DNA of 64,000 nucleotides from Neisseria weixii (GCF_002327085.1 NZ_CP023429.1:1612001-1676000), one strand, 5' to 3'; positions 1 to 9,471 are shown, counted from the stretch's first letter. Notes: generated by a model from the sequence alone, not told the origin. Numbers and translations: made by a program.

Positions 1-764
1 AATGCGCCCATATCCAGCGAATACACCACGGCATTTTGCAGTGTTTCCGGCACGCCACCATTGACAATCTGATGCGCCAACCCTTCTGCCAGCGCAGTTT
101 TACCCACTCCAGCCTCGCCCACCAGCAAAGGATTATTTTTGCGGCGGCGGCACAAAATCTGCACCAAACGCTCCATTTCGTGTTTGCGGCCGATAAGCGG
201 ATCGATGCGGCCTGCGTTGACTTCGTCATTTAAATTGACGCAGTATTTGGCCAACGGATTACCTTTTTCTTCTCCCTGTCCGCCTGCTTCGGCATCTTGG
301 CCGCCTGAAGATTCCTGCGCAGCGGCATTCAAACCGCCATGCGCAATGCTGCGCAAGATTTCAAAGCGGGTGACGGATTGCAGCTTCAGGAAATACACGG
401 CATGGCTGTCGCTCTCGCTCATAAGCGCCACCAGCAAATCCAGCGGCGAGACTTCGCTTTTGCCTGCCGACTGGGTATGCACCATGGCGCGTTGAATCAC
501 GCGTTGAAAGCCTAATGTCGGCTGCGTTTCAGTATTGTCCAACAAATGCTCAGGAATCTGCGGCGTGTTTTCAGTCACGCTGTCGGTAAGCTGGTCGGAT
601 AATAATTTCAAATCGACACCACATTCGGTAAGCGTGTTTCTGACGGCTTCGTTTTCATCAATCAACACCAGCAACAAATGCTCTAAGCTGATGAATTCAT
701 AGCGTTCACCGCGTGCTTCGGTATAAAGTACTTGTAAAATACGTTCTAATTCTGGTGACAGCAT
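1..764 (-). CDS. clpA: ATP-dependent Clp protease ATP-binding subunit ClpA (5' part only)
   Basis: ClpA is the AAA+ unfoldase that feeds substrates to the ClpP protease in the cytoplasm. Only about the first 254 residues lie in the window; the gene runs off the left edge. The protein starts MLSPELERILQVLYTEARGE, the typical ClpA N-domain, and the visible part reaches the first Walker A motif, GEAGVGKTALA. The start at 764 follows the clpS stop by 3 nt, and a GGAG ribosome site lies inside the end of clpS. This is the usual clpS-clpA operon. No lesion is visible in the part seen. Confidence 0.95.
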   Translation of the reverse strand, partial: MLSPELERILQVLYTEARGERYEFISLEHLLLVLIDENEAVRNTLTECGVDLKLLSDQLTDSVTENTPQIPEHLLDNTETQPTLGFQRVIQRAMVHTQSAGKSEVSPLDLLVALMSESDSHAVYFLKLQSVTRFEILRSIAHGGLNAAAQESSGGQDAEAGGQGEEKGNPLAKYCVNLNDEVNAGRIDPLIGRKHEMERLVQILCRRRKNNPLLVGEAGVGKTALAEGLAHQIVNGGVPETLQNAVVYSLDMGA

Positions 765-767
765 GGA

Positions 768-1079
768 TTAAATCTCCTCAACGATACATTGCAGCGGATG
801 GCCTTCTGCCTTAGCCCGCTGCATGACTTGCTGCTGTTTGGTTTGGGCAATGTCGCGTGTGTACGTGCCACACAAGCCCTTGCCCTCATGATGAACCAGC
901 AGCATCACCGCGACGGCTTGTTCTTCGCCCAGCATGAAAATTTCTGTTAACACCGCCACCACAAAATCCATGGTCGTGTAATCATCATTTAACAGGAAAA
1001 CGCCGTAACGTTTCGGCGGCAGGGTTTGGCGGTCACTTATCAATGTTTCCGATTCGTAGTGGCTGCGGCTATTGCTCAT
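768..1079 (-). CDS. clpS: ClpS, adaptor of the ClpAP protease
   Basis: ClpS binds the N-domain of ClpA and delivers N-end-rule substrates. The 103-residue product matches the family length. It has a short variable N-terminal tail and then the conserved core: KRYGVFLLNDDYTTMDFVV, followed by the HHEGKGLCGTYTRDIA segment. It sits directly upstream of clpA and both genes are surely cotranscribed. Its start lies near an AT-rich 305-bp gap shared with the divergent cspA gene. Confidence 0.96.
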   Translation of the reverse strand: MSNSRSHYESETLISDRQTLPPKRYGVFLLNDDYTTMDFVVAVLTEIFMLGEEQAVAVMLLVHHEGKGLCGTYTRDIAQTKQQQVMQRAKAEGHPLQCIVEEI

Positions 1080-1384
1080 ATATATATGGCTCCAAAACCG
1101 TTTTTAAACTGGGCTTAGCACAACATCACGACACATGCGTAAATATATGCTTAACCAATAAAAAACGGAGCGTTTCTGTTGTATTTTGTACTATTTTAAT
1201 AAATTTTTTACTTTTTCCCAAACATTACTTGACTACACACATTAACGAATGTAAAAAGGCAGTTAAGCAGAGTCGGCACTCGAAGAAGCATAATTGTTTT
1301 TAGGGAGAAACTTGAAACTTTTAGGTTTAACGTATTGCCTTATTTGCTGTTTTTGTTAAATTTTTTAAGTATAGGAAGTTCTCA
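1080..1384. promoter_or_regulatory. Divergent clpS/cspA intergenic region with long cspA leader
   Basis: This is a 305-bp AT-rich gap between two divergent genes. It holds no convincing ORF: the open frame 1043-1303 overlaps clpS and resembles nothing I know. Cold-shock genes usually carry a long structured 5' leader, so much of this stretch may be transcribed cspA leader. I could not fix a single promoter by eye. A purine-rich AGGAAG lies just before the cspA start and would serve as ribosome site. Confidence 0.5.
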
Positions 1385-1588
1385 ATGGCAACCGGTATCG
1401 TAAAATGGTTCAACGACGCTAAAGGTTTTGGTTTCATCACTCCGGATGAAGGCGGAGAAGATTTGTTCGCTCACTTCTCTGCGATCAATATGGACGGTTT
1501 CAAAACCCTGAAAGAAGGCCAACGCGTGTCTTTCGAAGTAACCACCGGCCCTAAAGGCAAACAAGCCGCTAACATTCAAGCTGCTTAA
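1385..1588 (+). CDS. cspA: Cold-shock domain protein (CspA family)
   Basis: This is a small single-strand nucleic-acid-binding protein that acts as an RNA chaperone in the cytoplasm. The 67 residues form one cold-shock domain with both RNA-binding motifs, KGFGFI near residue 16 and DLFAHF near residue 28. Length and composition are standard. A strong hairpin terminator follows about 30 nt after the stop, so the gene is monocistronic. Confidence 0.96.
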   Translation: MATGIVKWFNDAKGFGFITPDEGGEDLFAHFSAINMDGFKTLKEGQRVSFEVTTGPKGKQAANIQAA

Positions 1589-1615
1589 TGAGTGCGCGGC
1601 CTAAGCCGTAATGTG

Positions 1616-1640
1616 ATGGCGGGATCTCCCGCCATTTTTT
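1616..1640 (+). terminator. Rho-independent terminator of cspA
   Basis: The stem ATGGCGGGA pairs with TCCCGCCAT around a 2-nt loop and is followed by a T-run. Confidence 0.9.
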
Positions 1641-1654
1641 ATTGTGGGTACGAC

Positions 1655-1858
1655 ATGGGCAATTATCAACGTGCATTAAATCAACTCGATGAGTTAATTA
1701 CATATTTTGCAATCAAAGTAACATTTTCTGCACTGCCGCCGAAGCAGAAGCCCGCCTTTTAATAATCAAACTGGCCGATTTAAAAATCGACTTAACCCCT
1801 ATCACGGCAAAGACATCGCCGATATCAACCTTTTTACCAACGCCATATCCTATTATGA
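1655..1858 (+). pseudogene. Remnant of a small unrecognised gene
   Basis: An ATG at 1655 opens the peptide MGNYQRALNQLDELITYFAI. With two frame changes the reading continues as AAEAEARLLIIKLADLKIDL and then PYHGKDIADINLFTNAISYY. The joined product is a plausible small, mostly helical protein of about 65 residues, but I do not recognise a family. The two shifts make it either decayed or mis-sequenced. It ends on top of the start of the DUF1653 gene. Confidence 0.35.
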
Positions 1859-2076
1859 AACATTCTATTCCTGCCGGTATTTACCGCCACTACAAAGGCA
1901 ATCTTTACGAAGTGTCCGGCCTTGCCCGCCATAGCGAAACCGAAGAAGAATTGGTCGTTTACCGCGCTTTATACGGAGAATTCGGTTTGTGGGTACGGCC
2001 TGCCGCCATGTTCGCCGAAACCGTTGGATTCAACGGCGAAACAGTAGCGCGCTTTGCCTTAGTGAAAGCGTTTTAA
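1855..2076 (+). CDS. DUF1653 family protein
   Basis: This 73-residue protein matches the small DUF1653 family: GIYRHYKGNLYEVSGLARHS, then EELVVYRALYGE and LWVRPAAMFAE. The family is widespread but its function is unknown. I see no clear ribosome site, and the gene partly overlaps the remnant in front of it. An uptake-sequence hairpin follows, so it is probably transcribed alone. Confidence 0.8.
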   Translation: MKHSIPAGIYRHYKGNLYEVSGLARHSETEEELVVYRALYGEFGLWVRPAAMFAETVGFNGETVARFALVKAF

Positions 2077-2128
2077 ACATCATCTGCTTTCAGACGGCCT
2101 CAAAGCCTTTGGCCTGTTATTTCCCTTT

Positions 2129-2160
2129 TTCAGACGGCCTGATAAAATAGGCCGTCTGAA
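2129..2160 (+). terminator. Inverted DNA-uptake-sequence pair
   Basis: TTCAGACGGCCT and AGGCCGTCTGAA face each other around an 8-nt loop. Such pairs act both as uptake signals and as terminators in Neisseria. This one follows the DUF1653 gene. Confidence 0.85.
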
Positions 2161-2181
2161 AACCTATCAAGAATCAGCATT

Positions 2182-2628
2182 ATGAGTATTGCCAATAATA
2201 AAAAAGCCTTTCACGATTACTTTATCGAAGACCAAATTGAAGCCGGTTTGGTGCTGGAAGGATGGGAAGTGAAAGCCATCCGTGCCGGTCGTGTGCAGCT
2301 TAAAGAAAGTTATATCTACTGGAAAAAAGATGCGTTTTATCTGGTCGGCTGCCATGTAACCGCCCTGCCGACTGCCTCTACCCACGTCAAACCCGATCCG
2401 GTTCGCCCGCGTAAATTACTGCTCAATCAAGCCGAGATTAACAAGCTCATCGGTAAAACCGAACGCGCGGGTTACACCATTGTGCCGCTTAATCTGCATT
2501 ACAACCGCGGCCGCATCAAAATGGAAATCGGCTTGGCCAAAGGTAAAAAACAACACGACAAACGCCAAAGCTTGAAAGAAGCCGATTGGAAACGTGAGAA
2601 ACAGCGTTTGATGAAAATTACCCGCTAA
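2182..2628 (+). CDS. smpB: SsrA-binding protein SmpB
   Basis: SmpB binds tmRNA and brings it to stalled ribosomes for trans-translation. The 148-residue product has the full family pattern: an N-terminal [20 protein letters not shown], the central [18 protein letters not shown] core and the basic C-terminal tail [20 protein letters not shown]. The start ATG follows an uptake-sequence hairpin by about 20 bp. I see no ssrA gene in this window. Confidence 0.97.
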   Translation: MSIANNKKAFHDYFIEDQIEAGLVLEGWEVKAIRAGRVQLKESYIYWKKDAFYLVGCHVTALPTASTHVKPDPVRPRKLLLNQAEINKLIGKTERAGYTIVPLNLHYNRGRIKMEIGLAKGKKQHDKRQSLKEADWKREKQRLMKITR

Positions 2629-2644
2629 TTTATCGACCATGCTT

Positions 2645-2689
2645 TTCAGACGGCCTGAGACCTTTAGACATAATCCTAGGCCGTCTGAA
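2645..2689 (+). terminator. Inverted DNA-uptake-sequence pair after smpB
   Basis: TTCAGACGGCCT is followed 21 bp later by AGGCCGTCTGAA, forming a hairpin directly after the smpB stop. Confidence 0.8.
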
Positions 2690-2836
2690 ATATTTTCAGC
2701 GGCTGACGTTTTACACATTCCGTCTCAATCCTTTCTTAAAAATACGCAAGATTGCACGTTATCCGCTTTTCAAGATGCGCTTCTGCCACAATAATAATGC
2801 CGTCTGAAAACCCATTATCCTGCAAAGGAAAACACC

Positions 2837-3184
2837 ATGCGACAAGCCTCACTTGCCCTGCCTTTGTTTTTAATCCTGTTTGGCGCGGTCTGGTTTTTAA
2901 AAACCACCGGCATCCTGCCCGCCACCGCCACTTTGATTGCCATCGGCCTGTGCGTTGCCGGATTGGCCGTCATGATTATGGACGGCATCAACAAGCAATC
3001 GATTATTTCCGGCCCGATTTTAATGTATATCGGTGCGGCCATTTATTTGCGCACTGAATACTGGTTTGCCTATTCGCCACTAATTGCCTTAGGCATGATG
3101 GTATTGGGCTGCCTGTTGTTGCTCTCGCGCAGCAGCATGATTCCCTATAAAATGCCCAAGCATCCTGACCGCTTGTCCCAATAA
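2837..3184 (+). CDS. Small integral membrane protein, function unknown
   Basis: The 115-residue product is strongly hydrophobic, with about four membrane segments: residues 5-25, 30-50, 58-75 and 78-98. A basic tail ends KHPDRLSQ. The ribosome site AAAGGA sits 7-8 nt before the ATG. A single AT-type uptake sequence, ATGCCGTCTGAA, lies upstream near 2791. A strong terminator follows. I do not recognise a named family. Confidence 0.75.
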   Translation: MRQASLALPLFLILFGAVWFLKTTGILPATATLIAIGLCVAGLAVMIMDGINKQSIISGPILMYIGAAIYLRTEYWFAYSPLIALGMMVLGCLLLLSRSSMIPYKMPKHPDRLSQ

Positions 3185-3191
3185 ACCGAAA

Positions 3192-3215
3192 GGCCGAGAA
3201 TTCTCGGTCTTTTTT
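3192..3215 (+). terminator. Rho-independent terminator
   Basis: The palindrome CCGAGAATTCTCGG is followed by TCTTTTTT, directly after the membrane-protein gene. Confidence 0.85.
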
Positions 3216-3251
3216 CTTTTAATCATTTAATCATTCAATTATTGTAGATAA

Positions 3252-3497
3252 ATGATTACCCTGCACCACCGCCGGCCCATCTGCCGTATGGCTGAAACCG
3301 ACTATCAATCGTCGCCGCCCAGTGATTGTGTACGAACCCGAATACCACAGCAGCGATTTCTTCGGCTCGGAAGTGGTGTAGGATTTAAACGAATCAAACA
3401 ACGCACCGACATCATCTTGGCCAACCGCCTGCATGAAAACCTGGAAAACGTCGCCGATAAAGTGTACACACGCGATTCGAAAGGCAGCGATTTATAA
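3252..3497 (+). pseudogene. ugd: C-terminal remnant of UDP-glucose 6-dehydrogenase
   Basis: One frame (from about 3308) reads RRRPVIVYEPEYHSSDFFGS and then EVV before a TAG. The next frame continues as RTDIILANRLHENLENVADK followed by VYTRD. Together this is the C-terminal UDP-binding domain of UDP-glucose/GDP-mannose dehydrogenases, which typically end FFGS..V..DL....DVI.ANR....L.DVA.KVYTRD. The N-terminal NAD domain is missing and a stop plus a frameshift break what remains. The full enzyme makes UDP-glucuronate for capsule or lipid A sugars. This copy cannot work. Confidence 0.8.
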
Positions 3498-3522
3498 AAC
3501 AATCATTTGAATCCAAAATATT

Positions 3523-3562
3523 TTCAGACGGCCTGTTTTATCTAAGCCAAGGCCGTCTGAAA
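3523..3562. repeat. Inverted DNA-uptake-sequence pair
   Basis: TTCAGACGGCCT and AGGCCGTCTGAA lie 16 bp apart between the ugd remnant and guaA. Two more single copies lie at about 3618-3628 and 3648-3660 just before guaA. Confidence 0.8.
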
Positions 3563-3705
3563 AGTTTTCAAACCGTATAGCAACTCATTTATTCACCATC
3601 GGTTTGCTTATGCAAAAGCCGTCTGAAACTGGTACAATATCGCCATTTTTCAGACGGCCTTTTTATTGCGCTGCCTCCTCTTTTCATTCCACAAAGCCCA
3701 ACATC

Positions 3706-5271
3706 ATGACCCAAGACAAAATCCTGATTCTCGACTTCGGTTCGCAAGTTACCCAGCTTATCGCCCGCCGCGTGCGCGAAGCCCATGTTTACTGCGAGCT
3801 GCATTCGTTCGACATGCCATTGGAATACATCAAAGCCTTTAATCCGAAAGGCATTATTCTTTCAGGCGGCCCTAATTCCGTTTATGAATCCGACTACCAA
3901 GCCGACACCGGCCTGTTTGATTTAGGCGTGCCGGTATTGGGTATTTGCTACGGCATGCAGTTTATGGCGCACCACTTGGGCGGCGAAGTGTCACCGGGCA
4001 ACCAACGCGAATTCGGTTACGCGCAAGTGAAAACCATCGACAGCGAGCTGACCCGCGATATTTTTGACGGCCAGCCGAACACGCTCGACGTGTGGATGAG
4101 CCACGGCGACAAAGTATCCAAATTACCGCAAGGTTTTGCCGTCATCGGCGACACCCCGTCTTGCCCGATTGCCATGATGGAAAACGCGGAAAAACAATTC
4201 TACGGCATTCAGTTCCACCCGGAAGTTACCCACACCAAGCAAGGCCGTGCGCTGATTAACCGATTCGTGCTCGATATCTGCGGCGCGAAACCAAGCTGGA
4301 CCATGCCTAACTACATCGAAGAAGCCGTGGCCAAAATCCGCGGGCAAGTCGGCAGCGACGAAGTAATTTTGGGTTTGTCAGGCGGTGTCGATTCATCAGT
4401 GGCCGCCGCGCTGATTCACCGCGCCATCGGCGACCAGCTTACCTGTGTATTCGTCGATCACGGCCTGCTGCGGCTGAACGAAGGCAAAAATGTGATGGAT
4501 ATGTTCGCCCGCAACTTAGGTGTGCGCGTGATTCACGTTGATGCCGAAGACCAATTCATGGCCAAACTCGCCGGTGAAACCGACCCTGAAAAAAAACGCA
4601 AAATCATCGGTGGCGAATTCATTGAAGTATTTGATGCCGAAGAGAAAAAACTCACCAATGCCAAATGGCTGGCACAAGGCACCATTTACCCTGACGTGAT
4701 TGAAAGCGCCGGCGCGAAAACCAAAAAAGCCCACGCCATCAAATCGCATCACAATGTCGGCGGTCTGCCGGAAAACATGAAGCTCAAACTGCTGGAGCCA
4801 TTGCGCGATTTGTTTAAAGACGAAGTGCGCGAACTGGGCGTAGCGCTCGGCCTGCCGCGCGAAATGGTGTATCGTCATCCGTTCCCGGGCCCGGGTTTGG
4901 GCGTGCGTATTTTAGGTGAAGTGAAAAAAGAATACGCCGACTTGCTGCGCCAAGCCGACGACATCTTCATCCAAGAATTGCGCAACACCACTGATGAAAA
5001 CGGTACATCTTGGTACGACCTCACCAGTCAAGCCTTCGCTGTGTTCCTACCGGTGAAATCCGTGGGCGTAATGGGCGACGGCCGTACCTACGATTATGTG
5101 GTGGCCTTACGCGCCGTGGTCACCAGCGACTTCATGACCGCACATTGGGCAGAGCTGCCATACTCACTGCTCGGCCGCGTATCCAACCGCATCATTAACG
5201 AAGTCAAAGGTATCAACCGCGTGGTGTACGATGTGAGCGGCAAACCGCCTGCCACAATCGAGTGGGAATAA
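3706..5271 (+). CDS. guaA: GMP synthase (glutamine-hydrolysing)
   Basis: GuaA converts XMP to GMP using ATP and glutamine in purine synthesis. The product has 521 residues from the ATG at 3706, giving [14 protein letters not shown], which is the standard start; the 34 extra in-frame codons upstream run through an uptake sequence and are not coding. The glutamine amidotransferase domain has the nucleophile motif GICYGMQ near residue 86 and FHPEVTHT. The ATP-pyrophosphatase domain has [11 protein letters not shown] near 230, and the dimerisation domain ends PPATIEWE. The frame is intact through an A8 run at 4589-4596. Confidence 0.97.
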   Translation: MTQDKILILDFGSQVTQLIARRVREAHVYCELHSFDMPLEYIKAFNPKGIILSGGPNSVYESDYQADTGLFDLGVPVLGICYGMQFMAHHLGGEVSPGNQREFGYAQVKTIDSELTRDIFDGQPNTLDVWMSHGDKVSKLPQGFAVIGDTPSCPIAMMENAEKQFYGIQFHPEVTHTKQGRALINRFVLDICGAKPSWTMPNYIEEAVAKIRGQVGSDEVILGLSGGVDSSVAAALIHRAIGDQLTCVFVDHGLLRLNEGKNVMDMFARNLGVRVIHVDAEDQFMAKLAGETDPEKKRKIIGGEFIEVFDAEEKKLTNAKWLAQGTIYPDVIESAGAKTKKAHAIKSHHNVGGLPENMKLKLLEPLRDLFKDEVRELGVALGLPREMVYRHPFPGPGLGVRILGEVKKEYADLLRQADDIFIQELRNTTDENGTSWYDLTSQAFAVFLPVKSVGVMGDGRTYDYVVALRAVVTSDFMTAHWAELPYSLLGRVSNRIINEVKGINRVVYDVSGKPPATIEWE

Positions 5272-5316
5272 GCATTTGATTTTTAATTAATAAAATAATG
5301 AAAAGGCCGTCTGAGA

Positions 5317-5522
5317 CGTAGAAAATCCTAGCGTTGTTTACACTTTTGCTTTTTTTGCTTGAAGACACATTTTGGGTTTTTTGCGAGTTGTCAAGAATAC
5401 CGAAAGGCACGGCAACGCCGCATGGTTCTTAATGATACTCAACAATCCTAAAACAATCATTCGGGCAAAAAAATAAAAGCTGTTTTGCATAGAAAGTGTA
5501 AACAACCCGACAATTTCCGACG
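5317..5522. repeat. MITE-like element, copy A (terminal inverted repeats)
   Basis: This is a roughly 200-bp non-coding unit. The left end holds GTAGAAAATCCTAGCGTTGT and TTACACTTTTGC. The right end, read on the other strand, holds GGTTGTTTACACTTT within a similar 30-bp arm. A diverged second copy lies at 40572-40749 with the same ends and the same spacing to a downstream gene. No ORF is supported. The interior is rich in A/T runs. It lies between guaA and the rluF-like gene and could contribute promoter or terminator signals. Confidence 0.6.
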
Positions 5523-5601
5523 GAAAGCTCTGTTCCTCCCTCACACAACGGGTATGATGTGTTAATGCTATAATTCGCCAATATTTTTTAAAGTAAATAC
5601 C

Positions 5602-6342
5602 ATGGAACCCACAAATGAACCCATGCGCCTGTCGAAACGCATGGCGCAACTCGGTCTCTGTTCCCGCCGCGAAGCCGACAGCTATATCGAACAAGGCTGG
5701 GTCAAAGTCAATGGACAAACCGCCGTACTCGGCCAAAAAGTGACCGAAAACGACCGCATTGATTTAAACAAACAGGCGCATGAGCAGCAGGCCAACCGTG
5801 TGACGATTTTGCTGAATAAGCCGGTGGGTTATGTCAGTGCGCAAGCGGAAAAAGGCTATAAAGCGGCGGCTGAATTGATTACCGCCGAAAACCAATGGGA
5901 AGGCGACGACAGCCGCATCACGTTTAGCGAAAAACACAAATTCGGCCTCGCTCCCGCCGGACGTTTGGACATTGATTCGGTAGGTTTGCTGGTGTTGACC
6001 CAGGATGGCCGCATTGCCAAGCAGTTAATCGGCGAAAGCAGCAACAGCGAAAAAGAATATTTGGTACGCGTGCGCGGCAAATTAGATGACAAAGGCTTGG
6101 CATTACTCAACCACGGTTTGAGCTTGGACGGTGAGAAACTGCGCCCGGCCAAAGTCGAATGGCAAAACGAAGACCAACTGCGCTTTATTTTAAAACAAGG
6201 CAAGAAACGCCAAATCCGCCGCATGTGCGAGCTGGTAGGTCTGCGCGTGGTCGGCTTGAAACGCATCCGCATGGGCAAAGTGAAACTGGGCAAACTGCCG
6301 CCGAGCAAATGGCGCTATTTGAAAGCGAATGAATCGTTTTGA
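5602..6342 (+). CDS. rluF: RluF-like 23S rRNA pseudouridine synthase
   Basis: The enzyme isomerises a uridine in 23S rRNA. The 246-residue product has an N-terminal S4 RNA-binding domain ([20 protein letters not shown], residues 9-28). The RsuA/RluF catalytic domain follows: [11 protein letters not shown] near 73, then [18 protein letters not shown] with the catalytic Asp near 121, and [20 protein letters not shown] in the C-terminal part. RluF and RluB/RsuA are close relatives, so the exact target base is inferred. A TATAAT box lies at 5569-5574, 28 bp before the ATG and just after the MITE-like element. Confidence 0.85.
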   Translation: MEPTNEPMRLSKRMAQLGLCSRREADSYIEQGWVKVNGQTAVLGQKVTENDRIDLNKQAHEQQANRVTILLNKPVGYVSAQAEKGYKAAAELITAENQWEGDDSRITFSEKHKFGLAPAGRLDIDSVGLLVLTQDGRIAKQLIGESSNSEKEYLVRVRGKLDDKGLALLNHGLSLDGEKLRPAKVEWQNEDQLRFILKQGKKRQIRRMCELVGLRVVGLKRIRMGKVKLGKLPPSKWRYLKANESF

Positions 6343-6358
6343 TTCAATAGCATTGATG

Positions 6359-6440
6359 AGGCCGTCTGAAATATTTCAGACGGCCTGATTCTATTCACTC
6401 CGCAGCAAAAAAGCCGTCTGAAAACGATTCAGACGGCTTT
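6359..6440. terminator. Two inverted uptake-sequence pairs between convergent genes
   Basis: 6359-6386 carries AGGCCGTCTGAA, 4 nt, TTCAGACGGCCT. 6411-6440 carries a second pair with AAGCCGTCTGAA ends. They lie between the convergent rluF-like and alcohol dehydrogenase genes, so each side has its own hairpin. Confidence 0.85.
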
Positions 6441-6462
6441 TAATCTTTATGAACGAGTCAGA

Positions 6463-7503
6463 TTAATGCTCGTGACCGCAAGCGCATTTCATGTCAATTA
6501 CCATACGGCCGGTAATTTTGCCTTCACGCATTTCTTGGAAAATTGCAGGTGCTTCGTCCAAATTACGCAATTGCACTTTCGGCACCACCAAACCTTCAGC
6601 ACCGAATTGGAACGCTTCGGCCAAGTCTTGGCGTGTCCCTACCAAAGAACCGACCACTTCGATACCGTCTAATACCAAGCGCGGAATCGATAAGTCCATA
6701 GACTCAGGCGGCAAGCCGATTGCAACCACGCGGCCACCGGCACGCACGGCATCGACGGCCGAATTAAACGCAGCAGCAGATACGGCAGTCACAATCGCCG
6801 CATGGGCACCACCGACTTTTTCTTGAATCACTTTAGCTGCGTCTTCTTTTTGCGGATTAATCACCAAATCAGCGCCACTTTCTTTGGCAAATTCCAGTTT
6901 GTCGTCATTGATATCGATGGCAATCACATGCGCGCCAAACACTTTTTTCGCGTATTGCACACCCAAGTTACCCAAGCCGCCGGCACCATACACAGCAATC
7001 CACTGCCCTGGACGCACATTCGATACTTTCACGCCTTTGTAAGTAGTGACACCGGCGCAAGTAATCGAACTGGCTTGAGCAGGATCCAGACCATCCGGCA
7101 CTTTTACCGCATAATCGGCCGTCACGATACAGTGTGTTGCCATGCCGCCATCCGCAGTATAACCGGCATTCAATACAGTACGGCACAAAGTTTCACGGCC
7201 GGTATTACAATATTCACAAGAACCACAGCTTTCAAACAGCCACGCGATACTCACACGGTCGCCGACTTTCAAGCTTTTTACGTCATCAGCTACTTTGCTG
7301 ACTTTACCGATGCCTTCGTGACCCAAAACACGACCCGGTTTTTCGCCGTAATCGCCGGCAGCAACGTGCAAGTCAGTATGACACACGCCGCAATATTCAA
7401 CTTCTACCAAAGCTTCGCCCGCTTCCAATTCGCGGATGTCGCGCTCTACAACTTCTACATCACCTTCAACAGCTTGATTCACTACCACTGCACGCATTTT
7501 CAT
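6463..7503 (-). CDS. adhP: Zinc-dependent alcohol dehydrogenase (AdhP type)
   Basis: This enzyme oxidises short-chain alcohols, or reduces aldehydes, with NAD. From the ATG at 7503 the product has 346 residues, beginning [26 protein letters not shown] lies 8 nt upstream and settles the start; the longer frame back to 7569 has no such site. Catalytic zinc ligands sit in [17 protein letters not shown] and GHEGIG. The structural zinc site has four Cys in [15 protein letters not shown], and the NAD fold has [14 protein letters not shown]. The C-terminus is CACGHEH. It is divergent from an aldehyde dehydrogenase gene, suggesting an alcohol-to-acid pair. Confidence 0.93.
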   Translation of the reverse strand: MKMRAVVVNQAVEGDVEVVERDIRELEAGEALVEVEYCGVCHTDLHVAAGDYGEKPGRVLGHEGIGKVSKVADDVKSLKVGDRVSIAWLFESCGSCEYCNTGRETLCRTVLNAGYTADGGMATHCIVTADYAVKVPDGLDPAQASSITCAGVTTYKGVKVSNVRPGQWIAVYGAGGLGNLGVQYAKKVFGAHVIAIDINDDKLEFAKESGADLVINPQKEDAAKVIQEKVGGAHAAIVTAVSAAAFNSAVDAVRAGGRVVAIGLPPESMDLSIPRLVLDGIEVVGSLVGTRQDLAEAFQFGAEGLVVPKVQLRNLDEAPAIFQEMREGKITGRMVIDMKCACGHEH

Positions 7504-7968
7504 GGTAACACTCCTTGTTTGGCTTAACTGATAGAATGGTATTTCATTGCAATAACGGGATGCACGCATTCAATCACACATGAACAAACCATACACATGA
7601 TGATTTCGCTCGTTACATCACGATTTAAGTATGTACTTCAAAATTAGTTCCGTCAATCTGCATCGTATTGAATTTATTAAAATTTGTTATAATATAACAT
7701 ACTTACTGATGCATTTTCCAATCGAACAAGCAACTGATTATATTTATTATATTTAAATAAAATAAAATTTATTTTTTCATACGGCCTCAACCCCTGACCA
7801 ATTGATTTTATTGAATGAATTAATTTTCTTCCGCATTCTTTCGCTTTGTTAATTCATATTTCTTTGCATTTTTAACGCTTGAACTCAATAGCAAAAAATA
7901 CTATGCTAGCCCTTAAGCGTTTCGCTTACAGTCAACTACAACTGCTAAAAAATACAGGAGGCAGCATC
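7504..7968. promoter_or_regulatory. Divergent adhP/aldehyde dehydrogenase control region with palindromes
   Basis: This 465-bp AT-rich region has no gene. It contains the palindrome TGTTATAATATAACA at 7685-7699, which itself includes a TATAAT box. A second short palindrome, AAGTATGTACTT, lies near 7627-7638. Both are plausible operator sites for a shared regulator. An AGGAGG ribosome site precedes the dehydrogenase start at 7969. The promoter and regulator assignments are inference. Confidence 0.5.
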
Positions 7969-9450
7969 ATGGCAAAAGATTTAAACGTTTTTGACAAAGA
8001 ATACGGCTTATTAATCAACGGCGAATGGACCAAGGGCAGCGAAGGTAAATTATTGACTTCCACTAACCCGGCCAATGGCGAAGAATTGGCTAAATTCGTT
8101 GATGCCAGCGATGCTGACGTAGATGCCGCCGTTGCCGCCGCCCAAGAAGCATTCAAAACCTGGAAAAAAACCACCGTTACCGAACGCGCCGCAATCTTGA
8201 ACAAAATCGCCGACATCATTGATGAAAACGCCGAATTGTTCGCCCTGCAAGAAACCCTCGATAACGGCAAACCAATCCGCGAGACCCGCGCTGCCGACAT
8301 TCCGTTGGCTTCCGACCATTTCCGCTACTTTGCCGGTGTGATTCGCGGCGAAGAAGGCACGGCCACCCAATTGGACGAAGAAGATTTGTCGCTGATTTTG
8401 CGTGAACCAATCGGTGTAGTCGGCCAAATTATTCCGTGGAACTTCCCATTCTTGATGGCTGCTTGGAAAATCGCCCCTGCTTTGGCAGCCGGTTGTACCA
8501 TCGTATTGCATCCTTCTTCCAGCACTTCGCTGAGCCTGCTGTCTTTCGCACAAAAAGTGAACGATGTGTTGCCGAAAGGCGTGTTCAACGTCATCACCGG
8601 TAAAGGTTCGAAATCCGGCGAATACATGCTGCATCACAAAGGCTTCAACAAGCTGGCGTTTACCGGCTCGACCGAAGTCGGTCGCCGCATCGGTATCGCT
8701 GCCGCAGAAATGTTGATTCCGGCCACTTTGGAATTAGGCGGCAAATCAGCCAATATTTTCTTCGACGACATGCCGTTTGACAAAGCACTCGAAGGCGCCC
8801 AAAAAGGTATTTTATTCAACCAAGGCCAAGTGTGCTGCGCCGGTTCGCGTATTTTTGTACAAGAAGGCATTTACGATAAATTCGTTGAAGCTTTGGCGGA
8901 AGAGTTCAAAAAAGTAAAAGTCGGCCTGCCTTGGGAAGACGACACCCAAATGGGCGCTCAAGTCAATGCCGGTCAATTGGAAACCATTTTGAAATATGTG
9001 AAAATCGGTGAGCAAGAAGGCTGCCGCATCATTACCGGCGGTAAAAAAGCCGAAGGCGAATTGGCCGACGGCGCATTCTTGGAGCCGACTTTAATCGAAG
9101 CCAAAAACAACGATGCACGCGTGGCACAAGAAGAAATCTTCGGCCCTGTGGCGACTGTCATCAAGTTTAAAACCGAAGAAGAAGTCATCAAAATGGCCAA
9201 TGATTCAGAATACGGCTTGGGCGGCGGCGTATGGAGTAAAGACATCAACCGCTGCTTGCGCATATCCCGCGCCTTGGAAACCGGCCGTGTTTGGGTAAAC
9301 TGCTACAACCGCCTACCGGCACACGCCCCGTTTGGCGGCTATAAATCTTCCGGCATCGGTCGCGAAACCCACAAAATGATGTTGGCTGCTTACACACAAG
9401 TGAAAAACATTTACATTTCTACCCGAGAAGAGCGCGAAGGCATGTATTGA
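7969..9450 (+). CDS. NAD-dependent aldehyde dehydrogenase
   Basis: The enzyme oxidises an aldehyde, probably acetaldehyde, to its acid in the cytoplasm. The product has 493 residues from the ATG at 7969; ACAGGAGG lies 8-9 nt upstream, whereas an in-frame ATG at 7879 has no site. Family motifs are PWNFPFLMAAWKIAPALAAG, FTGSTEVGRRI, the general base Glu in LELGGKSANIFFDD and the catalytic Cys in FNQGQVCCAGSR. The end matches AldB/ExaC-type enzymes (CYNRLPAHAPFGGYKSSGIG). It faces away from adhP. Confidence 0.92.
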   Translation: MAKDLNVFDKEYGLLINGEWTKGSEGKLLTSTNPANGEELAKFVDASDADVDAAVAAAQEAFKTWKKTTVTERAAILNKIADIIDENAELFALQETLDNGKPIRETRAADIPLASDHFRYFAGVIRGEEGTATQLDEEDLSLILREPIGVVGQIIPWNFPFLMAAWKIAPALAAGCTIVLHPSSSTSLSLLSFAQKVNDVLPKGVFNVITGKGSKSGEYMLHHKGFNKLAFTGSTEVGRRIGIAAAEMLIPATLELGGKSANIFFDDMPFDKALEGAQKGILFNQGQVCCAGSRIFVQEGIYDKFVEALAEEFKKVKVGLPWEDDTQMGAQVNAGQLETILKYVKIGEQEGCRIITGGKKAEGELADGAFLEPTLIEAKNNDARVAQEEIFGPVATVIKFKTEEEVIKMANDSEYGLGGGVWSKDINRCLRISRALETGRVWVNCYNRLPAHAPFGGYKSSGIGRETHKMMLAAYTQVKNIYISTREEREGMY

Positions 9451-9471
9451 TTTTTCATGATTGATTGAATC

